5,314 nucleotides of DNA from Burkholderiaceae bacterium (GTDB lineage: Bacteria > Pseudomonadota > Gammaproteobacteria > Burkholderiales > Burkholderiaceae), in assembly GCA_947461335.1 (NCBI GenBank), contig CANHLB010000139.1, positions 1 to 5,314 of the forward strand, read 5' to 3'. Of this stretch, positions 1 to 5,314 are shown piece after piece; position 1 is the stretch's first letter, and every line of letters starts with the position of its first letter. The notes beneath the pieces are model-generated. The model was not told the DNA's origin and did no database searches. It saw only the letters and a list, made by a program, of their open reading frames with translations. A program made the position numbers and the translations under genes.

Positions 1-1167
1 AACGCGTGGACGAGAAACCGCCATTTCATAGCCTTCGCGACGCATCGTCTCAACCAAGATGGTGAGATGCAACTCACCACGACCCGATACTTCAAATACA
101 GTATCGTCATCAGTCTCTTTGACACGCAGCGCCATATTGGATTTCAGTTCACGATCCAAACGCTCACGAATCTGACGGCTAGTCACAAATTTACCTTCGC
201 GACCTGCAAATGGGCTCGTGTTCACCATGAAGTTCATAGTTAATGTTGGCTCATCGATCTTGAGCATAGGTAATGCTTCAGGCGTATCAACCGCACAGAC
301 CGTCGTACCAATCGCTAACTCCTCAATACCATTAATCAAGGCGATATCACCGGCAAAGGCTTCATCAACAACCTCACGCTCCAAGCCTTTAAATTTCAAT
401 ACTTGGTTAACACGTCCTTTAAATGGCACGCCATCTGGACCATTCATACAAATCACTTCCATGCCAGGCTTAACACGGCCACGGTTCACACGACCAATAC
501 CAATTTTTCCAACATAACTGTTGTAGTCAATGGATGAGATCTGAAACTGCAAGGGACCATCCGGATTATCATCGCGGACAGGAACATGCTGTAAGACAGA
601 ATCAAACAATGGGCGCATATCGCCCTCACGAACATCCTCTGTCAAACCTGCATAGCCATTCAACCCAGATGCATAGATGATAGGGAAATCTAGTTGCTCT
701 TCAGTAGCACCAAGTTTGTCAAACAACTCAAAGGTTGCATTGATAACGTAATCGCAGCGGGCGCCTGGACGGTCAACCTTGTTAATCACGACAATCGGTT
801 TTAAGCCAAGTGCTAGTGCTTTCTTGGTAACGAAACGTGTCTGAGGCATAGGGCCTTCAACTGCATCCACTAAAAGCAATACACCGTCAACCATAGAGAG
901 TACACGCTCTACTTCACCACCAAAGTCAGCATGTCCTGGGGTATCCACAATATTGATATGAGTACCGTCGTACTCTACCGAGCAGTTTTTGGACAAAATA
1001 GTAATGCCACGTTCTTTTTCCAAGTCATTTGAGTCCATGACACGTTCAGTCATTTTTTCATTTGAACGGAATGTGCCAGACTGGCGTAAGAGTTGATCAA
1101 CCAGGGTAGTTTTACCATGGTCAACGTGGGCGATGATGGCGATATTACGAAGTGCGCGTTTAGTCAT
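1..1167 (-). CDS. typA: Ribosome-associated translational GTPase TypA/BipA (5' part; 3' end outside window)
   Basis: This EF-G-like GTPase binds the ribosome and is linked in other bacteria to 50S assembly, cold growth and stress responses. The reading frame is open from an ATG at 1167 to the window edge, giving 389 codons without a stop. It begins [20 protein letters not shown], the usual BipA start. Visible GTPase motifs are G1 AHVDHGKT (residues 13-20), G2 RGIT (53-56), G3 DTPGH (75-79), G4 NKVD (129-132) and a G5-like ASGLNG (166-171). A beta-barrel domain 2 follows (about 205-295), then an EF-G domain III-like part (about 306-385) with SGRGELHL. The visible part ends at SRPRV, close to the start of the EF-G-type domain V. 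The family is about 600 residues long, so roughly the last third (domain V and the BipA-specific C-terminal domain) is missing only because the window ends. It lies 60 nt after truB. No clear Shine-Dalgarno sequence precedes the ATG. LepA and EF-G are less likely because of the N-terminus and the RPRV context. Confidence 0.96.
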   Translation of the reverse strand, partial: MTKRALRNIAIIAHVDHGKTTLVDQLLRQSGTFRSNEKMTERVMDSNDLEKERGITILSKNCSVEYDGTHINIVDTPGHADFGGEVERVLSMVDGVLLLVDAVEGPMPQTRFVTKKALALGLKPIVVINKVDRPGARCDYVINATFELFDKLGATEEQLDFPIIYASGLNGYAGLTEDVREGDMRPLFDSVLQHVPVRDDNPDGPLQFQISSIDYNSYVGKIGIGRVNRGRVKPGMEVICMNGPDGVPFKGRVNQVLKFKGLEREVVDEAFAGDIALINGIEELAIGTTVCAVDTPEALPMLKIDEPTLTMNFMVNTSPFAGREGKFVTSRQIRERLDRELKSNMALRVKETDDDTVFEVSGRGELHLTILVETMRREGYEMAVSRPRV

Positions 1168-1227
1168 GTGAAGCTTTTGAGGTTAAGAATAAGGTTGAAA
1201 TAAGGAGATTAAATAAGTGGGTTTGGT
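1168..1227 (-). other. truB-typA intergenic spacer
   Basis: These 60 nt are the longest non-coding stretch in the window. On the coding strand the spacer is rich in A, T and C and poor in G. I see no stem-loop followed by a T run, so no intrinsic terminator separates truB from typA. I also see no convincing -35/-10 pair and no GGAG-like Shine-Dalgarno sequence in the 20 nt before the typA ATG. A 7-bp sequence, AGTGGGT on the plus strand, occurs at 1216-1222 and again at 1230-1236 across the truB stop; it may be chance. Read-through transcription from truB is the simplest view, but a weak typA promoter cannot be excluded by eye. Confidence 0.6.
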
Positions 1228-2139
1228 TTAGTGGGTCTGAGAAATTAAGCGCTTGGGATGCAATACCCCAGAGCGCCAATCAGCAGTACCAATAAAGTTA
1301 TGGGGAGCAGCAGTGGCACGATAAATTCGTACCAAAGCTTCAATTGAGGGCAAATTCAGAGGAACACGTTGTCCCATCTCTAAGCGCTTAGCCTGTTGCT
1401 CATCCACAGTTAAGTGGGGCAAGGTTTGTAGTAATGCATCTACTGGCAAGATATAGCTGGATGAATTTTGCAATCCACTTTGAATCGACTCGATCGTAAA
1501 GGATTGCTCGAGGTTCAAATGCCCCACTTCAGTACGGCGTAAGCCAACCAAATGAGCTCCACAGCCTAAGGCTTTGCCAATATCTTCCGCCAATACGCGG
1601 ATATAGGTGCCTTTGCTACAGGAAACTTCTAGAGTTACCTCTGGCCACTGAATATTCGTCCAACGAATTTGATGAATCGAAATATCTCGAGCCGTGCGCT
1701 CTAACTCTACGCCAGCACGAGCATATTCATATAAAGGCTTGCCATCGCGCTTAAGGGCTGAATACATCGGTGGTACTTGAGAAATTGCCCCAGTAAATTT
1801 TGGCAGCAATGCATCTAGTGTTTTTCTGAGCTCGACTTCACTTGCAAATGATGGCAAAGGCAATTCTTCAATGATGACGCCTTCTGCATCACCTGTATCG
1901 GTACGTGATCCGAATTTCACTCTAGCAATATAGGTTTTATCGGCTTCCAGTAAGTCTTGGGAGTACTTCGTAGCTTCGCCCAAGCAAATTGGCAAAAGCC
2001 CAGTTGCCATCGGATCTAAAGTACCAGTATGTCCAGCTTTATCAGCATTAAATGCGCGCTTGACCGCGGTGACTGCACCCTGAGAACTCATTCCTGCAGG
2101 TTTATCTAGCAGCACTACGCCGTCGATCCGAATAGCCAT
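1228..2139 (-). CDS. truB: tRNA pseudouridine(55) synthase TruB
   Basis: TruB isomerises uridine 55 in the T-loop of elongator tRNAs to pseudouridine and also acts as a tRNA folding chaperone in the cytoplasm. Starting from ATG at 2139 the protein has 303 residues, close to the family norm of about 300-315. Hallmarks in order: LLDKPAGMSS (10-19), GHTGTLDPMATG (36-47) with the catalytic aspartate at D42, KTY (68-70), the VPPMYSALKRDGKPLYEYAR block (122-141), KGTYIRVLAEDIG (176-188), and a C-terminal TruB/PUA-like domain (about 243-303) ending FIGTADWRSGVLHPKRL. I chose ATG 2139 because known TruB proteins begin just before the IDGVLLLDKP block. The frame stays open to a TTG at 2184, which would add 15 residues overlapping rbfA, but those residues resemble nothing in the family. 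It starts 4 nt after the rbfA stop with no clear Shine-Dalgarno sequence, so translation is probably coupled to rbfA. Confidence 0.97.
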   Translation of the reverse strand: MAIRIDGVVLLDKPAGMSSQGAVTAVKRAFNADKAGHTGTLDPMATGLLPICLGEATKYSQDLLEADKTYIARVKFGSRTDTGDAEGVIIEELPLPSFASEVELRKTLDALLPKFTGAISQVPPMYSALKRDGKPLYEYARAGVELERTARDISIHQIRWTNIQWPEVTLEVSCSKGTYIRVLAEDIGKALGCGAHLVGLRRTEVGHLNLEQSFTIESIQSGLQNSSSYILPVDALLQTLPHLTVDEQQAKRLEMGQRVPLNLPSIEALVRIYRATAAPHNFIGTADWRSGVLHPKRLISQTH

Positions 2140-2143
2140 GAAA

Positions 2144-2521
2144 TTATTGCGCTTCGTCTTTATGATCGCTTCGATCACTATCAACCGCTTGATCGATTAA
2201 TCGAGACATTTCTATACCATGCTCAACTGAGCTGTCATAGTGAAAATGCAATGTCGGTACAGTATGAATATGTAAACGCTTGAACAATAAAGAATGTAAA
2301 TACCCTGCTTTTTCCTGGAGTGCCTTTAGTGCATGCTCAGGCTCAGCACCCAAGACAGTAAAGAACACTTTGGCATGTGCCAAGTCTGGTGTGAGCTCAA
2401 TGCTTTGCAATGTAATTAAGCCTAAACTGGGACTACGTAGCTCACGCGGAATAAGCTCGGCCAAGTCTCGCTGAATTTGATCGGCGAGACGCTGGTTACG
2501 ATGCGGGCTAGATTTATGCAT
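2144..2521 (-). CDS. rbfA: 30S ribosome-binding factor RbfA
   Basis: RbfA is a small KH-type protein that binds pre-30S particles, helps mature the 5' end of 16S rRNA and is needed for good growth in the cold. The 125-residue product covers the whole family. Helix 1 region [17 protein letters not shown] (8-24), a strand with [25 protein letters not shown] (34-58), the helix-kink-helix region around [16 protein letters not shown] (68-83), and the closing block [22 protein letters not shown] (88-109). A charged, probably flexible tail ([12 protein letters not shown]) follows. In the E. coli protein an arginine sits in the segment equivalent to GYLHSLL; here it is histidine (H76), which I recall as usual in Burkholderiales. 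The ATG at 2521 lies 6 nt after the infB stop; the stretch before it is A-rich with no Shine-Dalgarno sequence, which suggests coupling to infB translation. Its position between infB and truB is the classical arrangement and supports the call. Confidence 0.96.
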   Translation of the reverse strand: MHKSSPHRNQRLADQIQRDLAELIPRELRSPSLGLITLQSIELTPDLAHAKVFFTVLGAEPEHALKALQEKAGYLHSLLFKRLHIHTVPTLHFHYDSSVEHGIEMSRLIDQAVDSDRSDHKDEAQ

Positions 2522-2527
2522 TTTTAT

Positions 2528-5275
2528 TTAGAGCGAACGTGCTACTTCAGTCACTTCAAATACCTCAAGTTGATCGCCTTCTTTAATGTCGTTATAACCT
2601 TTTAATGACAGACCACACTCGACACCAGCTCGAACTTCTTTAGCATCATCTTTGAAGCGCTTCAAAGAATCTAATTCACCAGACCAGACAACGACGTTGT
2701 CACGGAGCAGTCGGACGCTTGAAGTACGTTTAACAATGCCGTCCACTACCAAGCAACCTGCAATAGCACCAACTTTAGATACCAAGAAGACTTGACGGAT
2801 CTCAACTAGACCTGTGATTTCTTCCTTCTTATCTGGAGTCAACATGCCGCTCAGAGCCAACTTCACCTCGTCAACCGCGTCATAAATAATGTTGTGATAA
2901 CGAATATCAACGCCATTGTTCTCAGCGAGCTTGCGTGCTGCAGCATCTGCGCGAGAATTAAAGCCAATAATGACCGCTTTAGAAGCAACAGCTAAGTTAA
3001 CGTCGGTCTCGGTAATGCCACCTACAGCCGCGTGAACGATTTGCACCTTCACTTCTGGTGTAGAAAGTTTCATTAAGGATTGTGCCAAAGCTTCTTGTGA
3101 ACCTTGTACATCCGCCTTGATGATCAAAGGCAACAACTTAGCTTCAATAGCACCCTCTTCCATGTTTTCCATCATGGTCTCGAGCTTAAATGCTTGTTGT
3201 TTAGCTAACTTCACATCGCGGAACTTACCTTGACGGAATAGTGCGATCTCACGAGCCTTACGCTCATCAGGAACCACTTGCACTGATTCACCTGCAGCTG
3301 GAACTTCTGATAAACCTTGAATCTCCACTGGAATAGATGGGCCAGCCTCATTACAGGGCTTGCCATTTTCATCCATCATCGCACGCACGCGACCAAATGT
3401 AGACCCTGCTAAGAGCATGTCGCCACGCTTCAGAGTGCCAGATTGAACTAAGATAGTTGCAACAGGGCCCTTACCTTTATCCAAGCGTGCTTCGATCACT
3501 AGACCTTGTGCTGGAGCATCTTTTGCTGCTTTTAGCTCCAAGATTTCTGCTTGCAAAAGTACGTTCTCTAGCAAGGTATCAATACCCTCACCTGTTTTTG
3601 CAGATACTGAAATAAACGGCACATCGCCACCGTATTCTTCAGGAACTACTTGCTCAGCAACTAGTTCAGTTTTAACCCGCTCTAAATTAGCATCAGGTTT
3701 ATCAATTTTATTGATAGCAACCACAATCGGAACACCGCCTGCTACTGCATGATGTATCGCTTCTTTAGTTTGCGGCATCACACCATCATCCGCTGCTACA
3801 ACCAAGATCACAATATCCGTTGCCTTAGCACCACGCGCACGCATAGCTGTAAAGGCTTCGTGACCTGGGGTATCTAAGAAAGTAATCATGCCACGGGGTG
3901 TTTCTACGTGATATGCGCCAATGTGTTGAGTAATGCCACCCGCCTCACCAGTAGCTACTTTTGCCGCACGAATCTTATCGAGCAAAGAAGTTTTACCGTG
4001 ATCAACGTGACCCATTACAGTCACTACTGGAGGACGTGGCAGTAATTCTGCATCATGACCAGTAATACCAAGATCTAAATCAGGATCGTCTAACTTAGCA
4101 GCATGGGCCGTATGACCCATCTCCTCGACAATAATCATCGCCGTATCTTGATCAAGTACCTGGTTAATGGTGACCATTTGGCCCATACCCATCAGTAACT
4201 TAATCACTTCTGCACTCTTTACTGCCATTGCATGAGCTAACTCAGCCACAGTAATGGTTTCTGGAACCTGTACATCGTGGACTACTTTTTCTGTAGGTAC
4301 TTGGAAGTTGGTATCCACATTAGCTTCAGCAATTTGACGTTGTTTTCTTCTTCCACCGCCAGAGCGCCAACCGCCAACACCACCTGATACATCACCACGA
4401 GTTTTCAGACCGCCAGGTTTCTTAGCGCCTTCTTCTTGCCAAGTAGAAGATGTCTCTGAAGACTTGATTGTCTTGCCGCCAACCTTAGCTGGAGATTTTT
4501 TCTTATCTTCTGCACCTTCCACTTTAGCTGGCTTATGCAGAGTTCCTTTTTTGGCTTCATCAGCAGCTACTTCGCTTGGCGCTTTGAGAACGCGAGCCGG
4601 CGTGCTCATCATGTCGCGAATGGCTAAAGCCTCTGCTTCAGCAGCAGCGCGACGCACACGAATCTCAGCCAACTCTTTTTCTTTGCTCGCAGCCAAATCT
4701 TTTGCTGCTTTATCGATTTTTGCTTTTTTCTCAGCTGCAGCGGCAGGCGCCTCATCAGCCATTGCACCCTTCTCAACTGTCGATTTAGCGGCTTCTTTTT
4801 GGCGAACATCTTCTGCTGCCTTCATTTCCGCCTCTTGACGAGCCAATAATTCAGCTTGACGAGTTGCTTCTGCTGCGCGTTTTTCTAACTCTTCAACAGA
4901 GAGTGTTGGCTTAACTGGTGCTGAAGGTGCAGCAGCTTTTGCCGGCGCCTCTTCAACTGCAGGGGCTTTATCACCGGCTTTTACTAACACACGCTTTTTA
5001 CGTACTTCGACCTGAACCGTACGAGTACGCCCAGCAGAGTCTGCTTGGCGAATTTCAGAATTCTCGCGCTTGATTAAAGTAATCTTTTTGCGAGCACCAG
5101 TCTCGGTATTACCGTGAGCCTTTTGCAAATGCTCTAGGAGAACCGTTTTGTCTTTTTCGGTAATACTCTCGTCCTCAGAACCTTTTTCGATTCCAGCTGC
5201 CTTCAATTGCTCTAAGAGGTCAGCCGCGGTCCTTTTCAGTTCCTTAGCGAGTACTTTTACTGTTGTTGTTGCCAT
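2528..5275 (-). CDS. infB: Translation initiation factor IF-2
   Basis: IF2 is the GTPase that recruits fMet-tRNA to the 30S subunit and promotes 50S joining. The protein is complete at 915 residues, a normal proteobacterial long form. Domains in order: an IF2_N domain (about 1-55); an IF2-associated segment (about 60-100, [15 protein letters not shown] onward); a long, probably disordered Ala/Lys/Glu linker (about 100-330) with coiled-coil-like heptads near 125-225 and a Gly/Arg patch ([16 protein letters not shown], 298-313); a second IF2_N domain (about 338-388); the G domain with G1 GHVDHGKT (422-429), G2 [10 protein letters not shown]3 DTPGH (468-472), G4 NKID (522-525) and G5 SAK (558-560); a beta-barrel domain (about 587-690); IF2 domain 3 with [11 protein letters not shown] (from about 715); and the C-terminal fMet-tRNA-binding domain (about 818-915). 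The start ATG at 5275 has a good Shine-Dalgarno sequence 8 nt upstream and gives the conserved N-terminus ([10 protein letters not shown]). Two in-frame ATGs, M151 and M172, could give shorter forms, as E. coli infB does. It follows nusA by 13 nt. Confidence 0.98.
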   Translation of the reverse strand: MATTTVKVLAKELKRTAADLLEQLKAAGIEKGSEDESITEKDKTVLLEHLQKAHGNTETGARKKITLIKRENSEIRQADSAGRTRTVQVEVRKKRVLVKAGDKAPAVEEAPAKAAAPSAPVKPTLSVEELEKRAAEATRQAELLARQEAEMKAAEDVRQKEAAKSTVEKGAMADEAPAAAAEKKAKIDKAAKDLAASKEKELAEIRVRRAAAEAEALAIRDMMSTPARVLKAPSEVAADEAKKGTLHKPAKVEGAEDKKKSPAKVGGKTIKSSETSSTWQEEGAKKPGGLKTRGDVSGGVGGWRSGGGRRKQRQIAEANVDTNFQVPTEKVVHDVQVPETITVAELAHAMAVKSAEVIKLLMGMGQMVTINQVLDQDTAMIIVEEMGHTAHAAKLDDPDLDLGITGHDAELLPRPPVVTVMGHVDHGKTSLLDKIRAAKVATGEAGGITQHIGAYHVETPRGMITFLDTPGHEAFTAMRARGAKATDIVILVVAADDGVMPQTKEAIHHAVAGGVPIVVAINKIDKPDANLERVKTELVAEQVVPEEYGGDVPFISVSAKTGEGIDTLLENVLLQAEILELKAAKDAPAQGLVIEARLDKGKGPVATILVQSGTLKRGDMLLAGSTFGRVRAMMDENGKPCNEAGPSIPVEIQGLSEVPAAGESVQVVPDERKAREIALFRQGKFRDVKLAKQQAFKLETMMENMEEGAIEAKLLPLIIKADVQGSQEALAQSLMKLSTPEVKVQIVHAAVGGITETDVNLAVASKAVIIGFNSRADAAARKLAENNGVDIRYHNIIYDAVDEVKLALSGMLTPDKKEEITGLVEIRQVFLVSKVGAIAGCLVVDGIVKRTSSVRLLRDNVVVWSGELDSLKRFKDDAKEVRAGVECGLSLKGYNDIKEGDQLEVFEVTEVARSL
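4767..4771 (-). promoter_or_regulatory. Candidate internal Shine-Dalgarno within infB, before in-frame ATG M172
   Basis: AAGGG, within GAGAAGGG, sits 4 nt before an in-frame ATG at 4762 (codon 172). The product would have 744 residues, close to the 733 of E. coli IF2-beta. The spacing is a little short and the match is weaker than at codon 151. It is a candidate only, chosen for its match to the known E. coli arrangement. Confidence 0.3.
4831..4836 (-). promoter_or_regulatory. Candidate internal Shine-Dalgarno within infB, before in-frame ATG M151
   Basis: AAGAGG on the coding strand is followed by a 5-nt spacer and an in-frame ATG at 4825 (codon 151). Starting there would give a 765-residue IF2 lacking the first IF2_N domain and the associated segment but keeping the linker, the second IF2_N domain, the G domain and all C-terminal domains. 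E. coli infB is known to use internal starts at codons 158 and 165 for IF2-beta and IF2-gamma. The equivalence here is inference; the site also codes for part of a Glu/Ala-rich linker, where AAGAGG-like codons arise easily. Confidence 0.35.
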
Positions 5276-5283
5276 GCACTACT

Positions 5284-5289
5284 TCCTCT
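5284..5289 (-). promoter_or_regulatory. infB Shine-Dalgarno sequence, overlapping the nusA stop
   Basis: On the minus strand the sequence AGAGGA lies 8 nt before the infB ATG, a good match and spacing for the 16S rRNA anti-Shine-Dalgarno. Its first base is the last base of the nusA TGA stop codon, so a ribosome ending nusA covers the infB initiation site. It is the only clear Shine-Dalgarno sequence at any of the four complete start sites here, and it fixes the infB start. Confidence 0.8.
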
Positions 5290-5314
5290 CATGAAGTAAA
5301 CCAATGTTCGCGCG
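5289..5314 (-). CDS. nusA: NusA C-terminal end (3' fragment; rest outside window)
   Basis: The right edge holds the last seven full codons and the TGA stop (5289-5291) of a minus-strand gene. The residues read REHWFTS. They are preceded by a partial codon ending in CG, which would be alanine if the missing base is G. Beta- and gammaproteobacterial NusA proteins commonly end in a short tail of the form AAR followed by an aromatic motif, and nusA almost always precedes infB. NusA binds RNA polymerase and controls pausing, termination and antitermination. The identification rests mainly on position, since only a few residues are visible; another minus-strand frame here also stays open to a TAG at 5279-5281. 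Confidence 0.7.

Noticed and set aside
218..517. Plus-strand open frame of 99 codons
   Set aside because: It lies wholly inside typA, antisense to well-conserved GTPase sequence, and its product has no recognisable domain or Shine-Dalgarno sequence.
1168..1227. Possible promoter or terminator in the truB-typA spacer
   Set aside because: The best -10-like hexamer (TATTCT) has no acceptable -35 at proper spacing, and no GC-rich hairpin with a T run is present.
1201..1345. AGGAG-like sequence on the plus strand (1203-1207) as a start signal for a plus-strand gene
   Set aside because: The next plus-strand ATG (1258) is about 50 nt away and its frame closes after 29 codons inside truB, so no gene uses it.
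2280..2474. Plus-strand open frame of 64 codons
   Set aside because: It is antisense to rbfA, whose full length is conserved; the product looks like a random shadow.
4624..4809. Minus-strand open frame of 61 codons rich in Lys/Arg/Leu
   Set aside because: It is an out-of-frame shadow of the infB linker, with no independent initiation signal worth trusting.
4464..4838. Plus-strand open frame of 124 codons with a hydrophobic Ala/Ser-rich product
   Set aside because: It is the complement of the repetitive Ala/Lys/Glu linker of IF2; the low-complexity codons keep the opposite frame open. The apparent hydrophobicity follows from this.
1..5314. A novel accessory or defence system
   Set aside because: All coding capacity is taken by conserved nusA-infB-rbfA-truB-typA genes in an expected order, with no atypical composition, repeats or insertion boundaries.

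Overview
The window is a dense stretch of conserved translation genes, all on the minus strand. Read 5' to 3' on that strand the order is nusA (last few codons only), infB, rbfA, truB and typA/bipA (cut by the left edge). No mobile element, RNA gene, CRISPR array, integron or foreign-looking block is visible.

Organism: the order nusA-infB-rbfA-truB-typA, with typA directly after truB, fits Betaproteobacteria of the order Burkholderiales. The RbfA segment [13 protein letters not shown] and a NusA tail ending in REHWFTS point the same way. Base composition looks moderate, not the high GC of Burkholderia or Ralstonia, so a Polynucleobacter-like freshwater Burkholderiaceae is the best guess. This is an inference from gene order and remembered family sequences, not from a search.

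Layout: 5289-5314 holds the nusA C-terminus. A 13-nt gap follows, with a Shine-Dalgarno sequence that starts on the last base of the nusA stop codon. infB fills 2528-5275 (IF2, 915 aa, complete). Six nucleotides separate it from rbfA (2144-2521, 125 aa), and four separate rbfA from truB (1228-2139, 303 aa from the preferred ATG). A 60-nt spacer then leads into typA (1-1167, first 389 codons; the C-terminal part lies outside the window). No stretch of 300 bases lacks a gene.

How the genes work together: NusA tunes transcription elongation and termination. IF2 places initiator tRNA on the 30S subunit and joins the subunits. RbfA matures the 30S subunit, TruB makes pseudouridine 55 in tRNAs, and TypA/BipA is a ribosome-associated GTPase linked to 50S assembly and stress or cold adaptation. 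The tight spacing and the absence of any terminator hairpin suggest one transcript with translational coupling. Only infB has an obvious Shine-Dalgarno sequence at its annotated start.

I found no undescribed system. The most checkable points are two in-frame internal ATGs in infB with upstream Shine-Dalgarno-like sequences, placed close to where E. coli starts its shorter IF2 forms, and the lack of Shine-Dalgarno sequences before rbfA, truB and typA.
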